From: Bacteriovoracaceae bacterium UBA2428
GTDB taxonomy: Bacteria > Bdellovibrionota > UBA2428
Reading direction: 5' to 3'
Assembly: GCA_002343545.1 (NCBI GenBank)
Contig: DDRA01000120.1
Span: forward strand, 12,216-19,247
Length of the DNA: 7,032 bases
The notes under the pieces are model-generated. The model worked only from the letters and a program-made list of their open reading frames with translations, did not search any database and was not told the DNA's origin. This document shows positions 1 to 6,811 of the stretch, one piece after another. Position 1 is the first letter of the stretch; every line of letters begins with the position of its first letter. Position numbers and translations under genes: made by a program.

Positions 1-1019
1 TCGGCGTTGATCCGGCACTCGATGGAGTGACCTTGGAAGCGCACGTCCGACTGCTTGAGACGAAGCTTTTCGCCCGCCGCGACGAGGATCTGCTCGCGGA
101 TGAGATCGAGATCCGTGACCTGCTCGGTCACCGGGTGCTCGACCTGCACGCGCGTGTTCATTTCCATGAAATAGTAGTTCAAGTCTTCGTCGACGAGGAA
201 CTCGATCGTGCCGAGACCTTCATAATTCGAAGCGCGCGCGACTTCGCAAGCCGAGGCCCCCATGCGGGCTCGGATCTCGGGGCTCACGACGGGCGAGAGG
301 GCTTCTTCGACGATCTTCTGGTGGCGGCGTTGGAGCGTGCACTCGCGCTCGCCCAAATGGATCACGTTGCCGTGGCCGTCGGCCAGGATCTGGATCTCGA
401 TGTGACGCGGGCGTTCGACGTACTTCTCGATGAAGACGTCCGGCGACCCGAAGGCCGTCTGCGACTCGCTTCGCGCCGAGTAGAACGTCTGCTCGAGCTC
501 GGCTTCGGCGCGCACGACGCGCATACCCCGACCGCCGCCGCCGTTCGAAGCCTTGAGCAGCACGGGGTAACCGATACGGGCCGCGGCCTCCTTGGCCTCG
601 CTGACGTCCTCGAGCACGCCGGTGCCCGGCAGTAACGGCACGCCGGCCTTCGCGATGGCCTCGCGCGCGGACACCTTCGAGCCCATGAGCCGCATGCTCG
701 CGGCCGAGGGACCGATGAACTTGAGGCCGCACTTCGTGACGACCTCGGCGAACTCGGCGCGCTCCGACAAGAAGCCGTAGCCCGGGTGAACAGCGTCCAC
801 GCCCGTCAGCTCGCAGGCCGAGAGCAGGGAAACCATGTTCAGGTAACTCAGCTTGGGCGGGTCCTTGCCGATGCAGACGCTTTCGTCGGCGAGCCGCACG
901 TGCAGGCTGCCGGCGTCGCAAAGGCTATGCACGGCGACCGTCTTGATCCCCATTTCCTTCGCGGTACGGATGATTCGAACGGCGATTTCTCCGCGGTGCG
1001 CGACCAGGATCTTCTTCAT
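1..1019 (-). CDS. accC: Biotin carboxylase subunit of acetyl-CoA carboxylase (3' end outside window)
   Basis: AccC uses ATP and bicarbonate to carboxylate the biotin carried on AccB, the first half-reaction of acetyl-CoA carboxylase in the cytoplasm. I translated 339 codons from ATG 1019 with no stop or frameshift before the window edge. E. coli AccC is about 450 residues, so roughly the last quarter is missing. The N-terminal domain opens MKKILVAHRGEIAVRI and has HPGYGFLSE near 78-86. The ATP-grasp domain has the glycine-rich loop KASNGGGGRGM (156-166), PRHIEIQ (204-210), RRHQK (231-235), TIEF with Glu273, and EMNTRVQVEHPVTE (286-299). Catalytic residues matching E. coli Lys238, Glu276, Glu288, Arg292, Glu296 and Arg338 are all present (Lys235, Glu273, Glu286, Arg290, Glu294, Arg336). 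One oddity is His8 where the motif is normally Asn (NRGEIA). It starts 7 nt after accB stops; a GAGG at 1025-1028 overlaps that stop and sits 5 nt before the ATG, which fixes the start and suggests coupled translation. Confidence 0.97.
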   Translation of the reverse strand, partial: MKKILVAHRGEIAVRIIRTAKEMGIKTVAVHSLCDAGSLHVRLADESVCIGKDPPKLSYLNMVSLLSACELTGVDAVHPGYGFLSERAEFAEVVTKCGLKFIGPSAASMRLMGSKVSAREAIAKAGVPLLPGTGVLEDVSEAKEAAARIGYPVLLKASNGGGGRGMRVVRAEAELEQTFYSARSESQTAFGSPDVFIEKYVERPRHIEIQILADGHGNVIHLGERECTLQRRHQKIVEEALSPVVSPEIRARMGASACEVARASNYEGLGTIEFLVDEDLNYYFMEMNTRVQVEHPVTEQVTDLDLIREQILVAAGEKLRLKQSDVRFQGHSIECRINA

Positions 1020-1026
1020 CGCGGCC

Positions 1027-1557
1027 TCAGATCTTCTCGATTTCGAAGAGAGCCTCGCCGAACTCGACGGGCGTCCCGTTCTCGACGAGGCAGCGCAGGA
1101 TGCGTCCCTTCACGTCGGCTTCGATCTCGTTCATAAGTTTCATCGCCTCGACGATGCAGAGGGCGTCGCCGCTTTGCACGACCTTGCCGGGCTCGACGAA
1201 GGCGCTTTGGTTGGGTCCGGGCGAGCGGTAGAAAGTTCCCACGAACGGCGACGTCACGACGTGCAGGTTCTTGGGCGCTTCGACCTTCGGCGCCGGGGCT
1301 TTCGCCTCGGAAGCGACGGCTACGGCGGCGGGCGCGGGGGCCGACATGATGAACTCGCTCGTCGCGACGCCTCCGCGCTTGAGCTTGATCTGAAAGCCCG
1401 ACCCGCTCATTTCGAGCTCCGTCAGGCCTTGGTCCTTCATGAAATCCGAGAATTCACGGAGGGTGTCGAGGCTCATTCCCGGCGGCGGCGACTTCGCAGT
1501 CGCTTTCGTCGGGGGAGCCTTAGCCTTGGCGGCGGCCTTACTTGTTGACTTTTTCAA
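1027..1557 (-). CDS. accB: Biotin carboxyl carrier protein of acetyl-CoA carboxylase
   Basis: AccB carries the biotin that shuttles CO2 from AccC to the carboxyltransferase. The C-terminal biotinyl domain (about 98-176) contains [19 protein letters not shown], which includes the 'thumb' insertion seen in AccB-type domains, and the biotinylation motif [10 protein letters not shown] with Lys140 as acceptor. An Ala/Pro linker lies near 72-95. Residues 28-60 ([20 protein letters not shown] onward) match the usual AccB N-terminus. The start is uncertain. The longest frame begins at a TTG (1557) inside the last 20 nt of efp and adds 27 residues made only of Met, Lys, Ser, Thr, Ala, Pro and Gly, including PPPG. 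The alternative is ATG 1476, giving 149 residues, close to E. coli AccB (156). Neither start has a convincing Shine-Dalgarno. I keep the long form because the tail composition looks like selected protein rather than read-through. Family assignment is certain; only the 5' end is open. Confidence 0.93.
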   Translation of the reverse strand: MKKSTSKAAAKAKAPPTKATAKSPPPGMSLDTLREFSDFMKDQGLTELEMSGSGFQIKLKRGGVATSEFIMSAPAPAAVAVASEAKAPAPKVEAPKNLHVVTSPFVGTFYRSPGPNQSAFVEPGKVVQSGDALCIVEAMKLMNEIEADVKGRILRCLVENGTPVEFGEALFEIEKI

Positions 1558-2101
1558 CGTAGTCGCCCGTCCGCGTGTCGATCTTAAGCATGTCGCCTTC
1601 CTTCATATGAAGGGGGACGTGAACGATGTGTCCGCCTTGGAGCGTGGCCGGCTTGTTCGAGCCCGTCGCCGTGTCGCCCTTGAAACCGGGCTCGCAGTAC
1701 GTGATCGGCAGCACGACGAAGATCGGGAGATCGATCGAAATCGGCTTCTCGTTGAAGAAGAGGACCGTAACCACGAGGTTTTCCGTGAGGTACTTGGCTT
1801 GCTCGCCCAGGAGCTGGCCCGTGAGGTTCAGCTGGTCGTACGTCGTGTTGTCCATGAACGTATAGAGCTCGCCGTCCGTGTAGAGATACTGCATCTCGCG
1901 GTTGTCGAGGTTCGGCTCGTCGAAGCGCTCGCCCGACTTGAAGGTCCGCTCGAGGAGCTGCCCCGTGCGGAGGTTGCGCAGACGGCAGCGCGTGAACGCC
2001 GTACCCTTACCGGGCTTGACGTGCTCGAACTCCACGACCGTGAAAGGGTCGGCTTCGATAAGAATCTTGGAGTTCTTCTTGATATCGTTCAGTTCAATCA
2101 T
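1538..2101 (-). CDS. efp: Elongation factor P
   Basis: EF-P binds between the ribosomal P and E sites and speeds peptide-bond formation when ribosomes stall on consecutive prolines. The 187-residue product has the normal family length. The N-terminal KOW-like domain carries the KPGKGTAF loop (29-36), whose tip Lys32 corresponds to E. coli Lys34, the residue beta-lysylated by EpmA. A Lys rather than Arg argues against the EarP rhamnosylation system; no modification enzyme gene is in the window. The middle OB domain includes [14 protein letters not shown] (72-85). The C-terminal OB domain has the signature [16 protein letters not shown] and ends [15 protein letters not shown]. The ATG at 2101 lies 24 nt after the TPR gene stop. 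No clear Shine-Dalgarno precedes it, the nearest purine stretch (GGATAG) being about 12 nt away, so translation may be coupled to the upstream gene. The 3' end overlaps the longest reading of accB by 20 nt. Confidence 0.98.
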   Translation of the reverse strand: MIELNDIKKNSKILIEADPFTVVEFEHVKPGKGTAFTRCRLRNLRTGQLLERTFKSGERFDEPNLDNREMQYLYTDGELYTFMDNTTYDQLNLTGQLLGEQAKYLTENLVVTVLFFNEKPISIDLPIFVVLPITYCEPGFKGDTATGSNKPATLQGGHIVHVPLHMKEGDMLKIDTRTGDYVEKVNK

Positions 2102-2125
2102 AGGGCCGAAGTTCTATCCCATGGC

Positions 2126-2764
2126 CTAAGGCTGGCCAAGGGCATGGAGCAGGCTTTCGATCACGAGCTTCTGGCGGAACAAACGGGAAAGGCGCTGGCT
2201 TCTGAGCACGGCGTCCGCGTTCTGCGCGGCTTTCGCCTCGGGAAGCACGGGCGGCGCTGCGTCACGCTCCGACCACACCGTTTTTTCCTGTATTTCCATC
2301 GGTTTGAAAATTTCTTTGGCCACCGGTTCGGCGGGTAAATGCCGGGGAGCGACGGGTCCTTGGAGGGCTTTTTCGATATCGGGATCGGCCGCGATCAGCG
2401 GCGCCATCGCCTTGAGCGCCTCGAACTCGCGGGCAGCGCGCTCGAGACGTCCCAAACCGCCCAGGGCCCGGATCAAGATCTTTCGGGCCAACAGATTATC
2501 CGGGTAATAGGTGACGACGTTCTCGACCTCGGACAAACATTCTTCGAGTCGACCCGAGTCCAAGAGAACGTGCGAGAACGCGACGCGACCGCCCGCGTAG
2601 TACGGGTGACGCGAGATGCCCTCGCGACAGATTTCCTCGGCTTCGTTCAGGCGGCCAAGGCGGCGGTAAAGATCGGCGAGCGGCGCGAAAACGCGCGAGT
2701 CGGGGTTCTCCTGGAAGATCCGGAGATACCGCTCGAGCTCACTCAGATCGACTTCGTTTGCCAC
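2126..2764 (-). CDS. TPR-repeat protein of unknown role
   Basis: The 212-residue protein contains about three tetratricopeptide-like helix pairs: residues 22-55 (VFAPLADLYRRLGRLNEAEE), 56-89 (VAFSHVLLDSGRLEECLSEV) and 90-122 (LARKILIRALGGLGRLERAA). The Leu/Gly-Arg-Leu/Ala-Glu spacing is typical of TPRs, which serve as protein-binding scaffolds. Residues about 123-185 are Pro/Ala/Glu-rich and probably a flexible linker. The last 25 residues (RLSRLFRQKLVIESLLHALG) could form an amphipathic helix. There is no signal peptide or membrane segment, so it is probably cytoplasmic. The start is GTG at 2764, overlapping the upstream coiled-coil gene by 26 nt, with an AAGGG-like stretch about 10 nt upstream. 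I do not recognise a specific family. The location directly before efp-accB-accC shows shared expression at most and does not prove a role in translation or lipid synthesis. Confidence 0.88.
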   Translation of the reverse strand: MANEVDLSELERYLRIFQENPDSRVFAPLADLYRRLGRLNEAEEICREGISRHPYYAGGRVAFSHVLLDSGRLEECLSEVENVVTYYPDNLLARKILIRALGGLGRLERAAREFEALKAMAPLIAADPDIEKALQGPVAPRHLPAEPVAKEIFKPMEIQEKTVWSERDAAPPVLPEAKAAQNADAVLRSQRLSRLFRQKLVIESLLHALGQP

Positions 2765-3080
2765 GTCGCTTCGCCCTTTCGGCGTCCGCGACCGCCTTGA
2801 CCTGCTTGAGCAGGGCGTCCACGGACTTCTCGGCGTGCTTGCCCAGGGTGGAGGCTTGGTCGACGACCGCCTTGACCTTGACCCCGAGCTTGTCGAGATC
2901 GCGCTTGAGCTTGGCCATCTCGAAATCGCCCGCGCGGATGACGCCGCGAACGTCCTGCAGCTTGTCGTCGATGCGACGGCTGACCTTCTTCACCGAGACG
3001 TCCATCTCGGCGACGAGTTTGTCGAAGCGTTTGGTGATCTCGGCTTTGAGCTTTTCGGCCCGTTTTTGTTCTTGGGTCAT
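2739..3080 (-). CDS. Small charged coiled-coil protein, unknown function
   Basis: The 113-residue protein is almost entirely predicted helix: Lys/Glu/Asp-rich, with repeated hydrophobic positions (FDKLVAEMDVSVKKVSRRID, then LKRDLDKLGVKVKAVVDQAS) that fit heptads over roughly residues 8-98. The last ~14 residues (AERAKRRGKRSRSE) are strongly basic and could bind nucleic acid or an acidic partner, which is inference. It has no cysteine, signal peptide or membrane segment. The start is ATG 3080. There is no good Shine-Dalgarno, and a -10-like TATTCT lies only 6 nt before the ATG, so the message may be leaderless. The codons for the basic tail overlap the start of the TPR gene by 26 nt, so the tail sequence is partly constrained by that overlap. 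It is probably the first gene of the coiled-coil-TPR-efp-accB-accC run. No family recognised. Confidence 0.8.
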   Translation of the reverse strand: MTQEQKRAEKLKAEITKRFDKLVAEMDVSVKKVSRRIDDKLQDVRGVIRAGDFEMAKLKRDLDKLGVKVKAVVDQASTLGKHAEKSVDALLKQVKAVADAERAKRRGKRSRSE

Positions 3081-3086
3081 GCCTAC

Positions 3087-3115
3087 AGAATATCCGATCC
3101 CGGCGAGGGCGCCAG
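3087..3115 (-). promoter_or_regulatory. Candidate promoter for the coiled-coil/TPR/efp/accBC run
   Basis: Reading the minus strand, CTGGCG (3110-3115, 3 of 6 matches to TTGACA) and TATTCT (3087-3092, 4 of 6 matches to TATAAT) are separated by 17 nt. This is the more AT-rich part of the 86-nt gap before the coiled-coil gene, one of the two longest gaps in the window. Only 6 nt separate the -10 from the ATG, so transcription would begin at or next to the start codon. The match is weak and could be chance. Confidence 0.3.
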
Positions 3116-3166
3116 GCGTTTTACCGGACGGATTTGCTCGAAAGCGTCAGGGGCGACGGACCGCGT

Positions 3167-3652
3167 TTACTCCGCGACCTTGCAGGCTTCGTCGGGCACT
3201 TCGGTGTCGTAGATCTCGTAGGTTTCGGTCCCGTTCGCGTAGGTCAGCGTCATGCGCGTGCTGTCGCAGCTTCCCGCGAACGAGTAGCTGGCCGTTTCTT
3301 CGCCGCCGTCGGAGTAATGAAAGGTGATTTTCTTCTTCGCGATGTCGTGCGAATAGTTGGCCTGAAAGTTTCGACCCGCGACGCCGCCGTTCACGACCTG
3401 GTCCGAGCACGCAACGGTGCCCTTCTTGATCGAGAGGAGATCGAAATCGAGGGCCAATTCCGCCTTCGTCCGGGGCGTGGCGTAACCCGAGACGAGTTTC
3501 CAACGGGCGAAGATCTCGTAGGTGTTCACGACGCCGCCCTCGGTGTTGCAGGTGCCGCTGCCCCCGCTCGAAAGCGAGGGCAGGCAGGAGCCCAGAAGCC
3601 CCAACGCGCCGAACAAGAAGGGCAGGCGAAAGATTCGCATGGCTCTTCTCAT
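3167..3652 (-). CDS. Probable lipoprotein, cysteine-containing, unknown function
   Basis: The 161-residue product begins with a lipoprotein signal peptide: basic MRRAMRIFR, a hydrophobic stretch LPFLFGALGLL, and the lipobox LGSC with Cys23 as the expected lipidated residue. After a Ser/Gly linker, the mature part has WKLVSGY near 51-57 and alternating polar/hydrophobic strands (KKKITFHYSD, TASYSFAGSC, TRMTLTYANGTETYEIY). This suggests an all-beta fold such as a small lipocalin-like domain, though that is pattern-based inference. Four further cysteines (35, 82, 119, 157) could form two disulfides in the periplasm. The start is ATG 3652, with GGAG at 3658-3661 five nt upstream; an in-frame ATG at codon 5 (3640) would also keep the signal intact. 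It lies 54 nt after the other small secreted protein and may share its transcript. I do not recognise a named family. Confidence 0.85.
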   Translation of the reverse strand: MRRAMRIFRLPFLFGALGLLGSCLPSLSSGGSGTCNTEGGVVNTYEIFARWKLVSGYATPRTKAELALDFDLLSIKKGTVACSDQVVNGGVAGRNFQANYSHDIAKKKITFHYSDGGEETASYSFAGSCDSTRMTLTYANGTETYEIYDTEVPDEACKVAE

Positions 3653-3706
3653 TCTAACTCCGCGGGCCTCGGCGACGGGCGAATTTCGGAGGGCTTAACG
3701 CAATCT

Positions 3707-4204
3707 TCAAAGAAGCTCTTCTTCCGCGGTGCTCGAAGGCAGGCGGCGTTTGGAACGCACTTCCTCCAGGTGTTCGCACGTTCGCCGCGGGCTTACCTTC
3801 TCGGGGACGCCCGGCTTGTAGAGAGTGAAAAAACTCGGATTCAACGCCTTATCCAGGTAGATCTTGAGTTCGCCCGAAGCGCCGCCCACCGTTCGCAGAA
3901 CGGCACGATCGTCTTCCATCTCGTTACCGATGCGGAACGTCTTGGGGTGCGTCACCCAGAAGCGGGAAACGTCGCGACGACCGAAACGCGCTTGAACGTG
4001 GAGTCGATTCTCCGCCCCCCGCTCGTCGACGTCGAGGATCTCCAGACGACAGACCCGCTTGGCGTCGTCCATGCCGCGAAAAACCATGCCGCGCTCGATT
4101 TGGCTGTCGGTGGAACTGGGTTCGCGACCGGAGTTGCTCGCGCAAGCGGCGGCTCCGGCGAGAAGCGACAAAACAAGGCGGTGACGGAGTTGTGCGCTCA
4201 GCAT
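3707..4204 (-). CDS. Probable secreted protein or lipoprotein, unknown function
   Basis: The 165-residue product has a short N-terminal signal: MLSAQLRHR, then the hydrophobic stretch LVLSLLAGAAA, then Cys21. The residues before the cysteine are AAA rather than the usual Leu at -3, so lipidation is plausible but weaker than in the downstream neighbour. The mature region starts with a Ser-rich linker (ASNSGREPSSTDS). It continues with a basic, strand-rich domain (RLEILDVDERGAENRLHVQA, RFWVTHPKTFRIGNE, GELKIYLDKALNPSFF) and ends in an acidic tail (TAEEELL). Two other cysteines, 52 and 133, could pair. ATG 4204 is the only upstream start because an in-frame TAA lies 9 nt before it. A perfect AAGGAGG is only 1 nt from the ATG. 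The gene lies 81 nt after the ABC permease, so a link to that transporter is possible but unproven. No family recognised. Confidence 0.75.
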   Translation of the reverse strand: MLSAQLRHRLVLSLLAGAAACASNSGREPSSTDSQIERGMVFRGMDDAKRVCRLEILDVDERGAENRLHVQARFGRRDVSRFWVTHPKTFRIGNEMEDDRAVLRTVGGASGELKIYLDKALNPSFFTLYKPGVPEKVSPRRTCEHLEEVRSKRRLPSSTAEEELL

Positions 4205-4205
4205 G

Positions 4206-4212
4206 CCTCCTT
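4206..4212 (-). promoter_or_regulatory. Strong Shine-Dalgarno with 1-nt spacing
   Basis: The minus strand reads AAGGAGG, one C, then the ATG at 4204. The core is ideal but the spacing is far below the usual 5-9 nt. No ATG, GTG or TTG lies at the optimal distance downstream in any frame, and an in-frame TAA blocks an upstream start, so the ATG remains the best choice. Confidence 0.5.
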
Positions 4213-4285
4213 ATCGACCGGGCGCGGGCCGGACTTTAAGGGTCCCACCCGCGTTCCGTCCCGTCGGGAAGCGCCACGCCAAACC

Positions 4286-6811
4286 CTACTGTTCCTTCTG
4301 GAAAAGCTCCGCCGTCGGGACATTCAGCAGGGAACGCAGGAGCCAAAGCCCGAGCGCCGTGAGCCCGACCGGCATGCCCACGACGAGCACGGCGGCCGCG
4401 AGGCTGATCCCCGAAGCCGAAGGCGGGATGTCGAGCCCGAAGCGCGCGAGGACGTAGGCCATGAGCGCCGAGAACCCGAGCGCCAAGCCGCCCGCGACGA
4501 GCGCGGTGAGCGAAAGCTCGATACCCAAAAGCGAGCCCAACTGCGAACGACGCAGTCCCAGGCAGCGCCAAAGCGCGACCTCGCGAAGCCGCTGCGAGCG
4601 ACGCGCCAGCAGCACGCCCACGAACACGAGCAGCGCGCTGCCGACGGCGAAGGACCCCACCGCGAAGACCGCGGTCGAGAGTTGCCCGAGCAGGCTCTTG
4701 AGCCGGGTCGCGAGCGATTGCCCGTCCAAGACCGAAAGCGTGGGGTGTTTTCGGAGGATGTCCCGCTGCAGCTCGGCCACCTTGGCCGGCGGCACCGCGC
4801 CGATCCCCACGAGCTCGAAGGGCGCCTCGCGAAGGTCCTCCTCGTGGAAGACCATGAAGAAGTTCGGGCGGAAGTTGTACCAATCGACCTTGCGCGTGCT
4901 TTGCACCACGGCCGGCAGTTCGACGCCCGCGATCTCGACGACGACTTCGTCCCCGGGCGCGACTTCGAGATTCTCGGCGAAGCCCGACTCGAGCGAGACG
5001 CGAACCTTGCCCTCGACGGGAGCGCCGAAGAGCGCGCGGCCCGCCACGAGGCGTTCCCCCGCGGAAAGCGCCAAACGCCGCGTCGAGAAGTACTCGCGCG
5101 TGAAGCGTAGCGATCCGAGCTCCTCGTTTTCGGCGTTCTCCTCGGGCGGGCGGTCGTTCTCGAGGGCGCGGCGCGCCGCCAGCTCCTCGATCGGCACGCC
5201 CTTCACCGACTTCAGCCGAACCTGCGTCACGGGCGAGAACTCCATCGTCGGCACGAAGCCCGTCAGGCTTTCGCGATCCTCGGGCGGAATCCCGAGCAGA
5301 AAAAGGTTCGGCATCCCTTCCCGATCACTGAGATCGAGCTGGCTCTGGAAGGTCCGGCTGAGCAGGAAGATCGTCGATGGCAAGAAACCCGCCAGCCCGA
5401 GCACGACCACGAGCGTGAGCGTCGAGGCGCGCTGGCGCCGCAGCGACAGCAACGCGTGCTTGAGCGCGAGCGACGAGGCCACGCGGATCCGTGAAAGCGC
5501 CGCCACGAAGAACGAGGCGCCGAAGGCCAAGACCGCGACGACGCCGACCAGGCCGCCCAAAAAGATTCCGGTGAGCGCAAAGTTCCGCCCCACGAGCGCC
5601 GCGACGAGCACGGCCGCGGCGCCCAAGGCCAAGGCGTCGCTCGGGGCGAAGCCGACGCGACTGCTCTCCGAGTCGCGGAAGGCCTCCGAGACGGGGGTCC
5701 GCAGCACCTGACGCAAGGGCAACACGACGGAGACGGCGACGACCACGAGCGTGACGAAAAGCGCGAAGGCCAAGGGCCCGCCGAAGGTCGGGGTCGAAAG
5801 CGCGACGCCGAGCTGCGCTTGGGCCGTGCGCGAAACCCAATCCTCGAGCAACACGCCGACGCCCGATCCTAGCCCCCAACCCAAGATCGAGAGAGTGAGC
5901 GCCTGCAATCCCGAAACCGCCAGCAGATCGCGCGACCTCAATCCCAAGCAACGGAGCGTGAGCAGCTGGGGCAAAGTCAGGAGATAACGTCCCCGGAAAA
6001 CCATGAAGACGCCGGCCGCGCCCAAGAAAACGGCGGTGAGCGCGACGAGCGACAGGAACCCGGACACCCGGTCCACGATCCGCTGCGCTTGGCGGTTGGC
6101 CCGGTCGGGAGTGATGAGACGCCAATGGAGATCGGGAAGCCGCTCGCGAAAGCGGCTCGCGAACTCCTTCGAGCTTATTTCGCTGCGGATGAGGATCATG
6201 CGGAAAGCGCGCGAGGTCGGGCCGATCATGCCGGTGCGCTCGGCCCACTCCTGGTGGACGATGATGCGCGGGCCGATCGCGAAGGCCGAGGCCACCGTCT
6301 GCGGCTCTTCGAGGATGAATCCCTTCACGACGAAGTCGACTTCGCCGAGACGCACCCGATCGCCGAGCTTCAGGTCGCGGGCCTGGAAGCTTCGGTCCAG
6401 CAGGATGCCCGGCTCGGCGCGCAGATCTTCCATCGCGAGCGCGGGCTCCGTGCGGAACTTTCCGTAGAAGGGGTAGTCGCCTTCCAGCGCGCGGGCCGAA
6501 ACCGTGACGGCGTCGCCGCTCGGCAACTGCACGGCGCTGACCCAATCGGTTTGGCGGAGAAAGTCCTTCTCGGGCGCGAGCTTACGGATCGCCGCCCAGA
6601 CCTCGGGCGTGAAGACCCGCCACGACTGGACCTGGTAGTCCGCCGCGAGGAAGGACTTCGTGTCGCGGCCGATCGTGTTGGCGATGCGGTTCGAGAAGAG
6701 CTCGAGGGTGATGAGCGCGGCCACGCCGAGGGCGACGCCCGCGGCGTTGAAGAAGAGCGAACGCCATCCGAGCGAACGGTCGCGGCGGAAGTAGTAGAGC
6801 GCGGCCCTCAC
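4286..6811 (-). CDS. ABC transporter permease with two FtsX domains, YbbP-like
   Basis: The 841-residue membrane protein fits the YbbP branch of FtsX/MacB-type permeases (E. coli YbbP is about 804 residues). I see about ten hydrophobic segments: near 19-40, 250-273, 298-322, 345-368, 393-408, 410-438, 463-485, 712-737, 757-792 and 802-829. Two large periplasmic regions lie at about 41-248 and 486-711. Each half has an FtsX block containing a matching motif, TLRCLGLRSRDL (285-296) and ALWRCLGLRRSQL (746-758), consistent with internal duplication. RKVDWYNFRPNFFMVF (640-655) and YPFYGKFRTEP (113-123) closely resemble E. coli YbbP. The start is GTG 6811, overlapping the ATPase stop as GTGA, so the two subunits are translationally coupled. 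Transporters of this class move lipoproteins, lipids or peptides or act mechanically in the periplasm; the substrate here is unknown. Two small secreted proteins follow. Confidence 0.94.
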   Translation of the reverse strand: MRAALYYFRRDRSLGWRSLFFNAAGVALGVAALITLELFSNRIANTIGRDTKSFLAADYQVQSWRVFTPEVWAAIRKLAPEKDFLRQTDWVSAVQLPSGDAVTVSARALEGDYPFYGKFRTEPALAMEDLRAEPGILLDRSFQARDLKLGDRVRLGEVDFVVKGFILEEPQTVASAFAIGPRIIVHQEWAERTGMIGPTSRAFRMILIRSEISSKEFASRFRERLPDLHWRLITPDRANRQAQRIVDRVSGFLSLVALTAVFLGAAGVFMVFRGRYLLTLPQLLTLRCLGLRSRDLLAVSGLQALTLSILGWGLGSGVGVLLEDWVSRTAQAQLGVALSTPTFGGPLAFALFVTLVVVAVSVVLPLRQVLRTPVSEAFRDSESSRVGFAPSDALALGAAAVLVAALVGRNFALTGIFLGGLVGVVAVLAFGASFFVAALSRIRVASSLALKHALLSLRRQRASTLTLVVVLGLAGFLPSTIFLLSRTFQSQLDLSDREGMPNLFLLGIPPEDRESLTGFVPTMEFSPVTQVRLKSVKGVPIEELAARRALENDRPPEENAENEELGSLRFTREYFSTRRLALSAGERLVAGRALFGAPVEGKVRVSLESGFAENLEVAPGDEVVVEIAGVELPAVVQSTRKVDWYNFRPNFFMVFHEEDLREAPFELVGIGAVPPAKVAELQRDILRKHPTLSVLDGQSLATRLKSLLGQLSTAVFAVGSFAVGSALLVFVGVLLARRSQRLREVALWRCLGLRRSQLGSLLGIELSLTALVAGGLALGFSALMAYVLARFGLDIPPSASGISLAAAVLVVGMPVGLTALGLWLLRSLLNVPTAELFQKEQ

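Noticed and set aside
220..921. 233-codon minus-strand frame
   Set aside because: It is an alternate frame of accC with an Arg/Gly/His-rich translation. The true accC frame runs open to the window edge and carries all catalytic residues.
2122..2138. Short inverted repeat TGGCC/GGCCA around the TPR gene stop
   Set aside because: A 5-bp stem with a 7-nt loop and no following T-run is too weak for a terminator; at most a minor structure before efp.
1439..2338. 299-codon plus-strand frame
   Set aside because: It is antisense to accB, efp and the TPR gene, all confidently assigned; its composition is shadow-like.
4205..4285. Possible terminator between the permease and the following gene
   Set aside because: Only 3-4 bp GC stems (such as GGGT/ACCC and CCC/GGG) and no T-tract; not enough to call a terminator.
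3134..5110. 658-codon open frame on the plus strand
   Set aside because: It lies antisense to the two secreted proteins and the permease, all of which have recognisable features. Its translation is Arg/Glu/His-rich with no domain, as expected from an antisense frame in GC-rich coding DNA.
4461..5711. 416-codon plus-strand frame
   Set aside because: It is antisense to the YbbP-like permease, Ser/Arg/Thr-rich and low complexity, with no motif; a shadow of the real gene.
6138..6163. Inverted repeat AGCCGCT/AGCGGCT with a 6-nt loop, plus a 9-bp direct repeat GCTCGCGAA
   Set aside because: It sits inside the permease coding sequence at the FASRFRERL codons and is explained by Arg/Ser/Ala codon use; it has no T-tract or second copy elsewhere.
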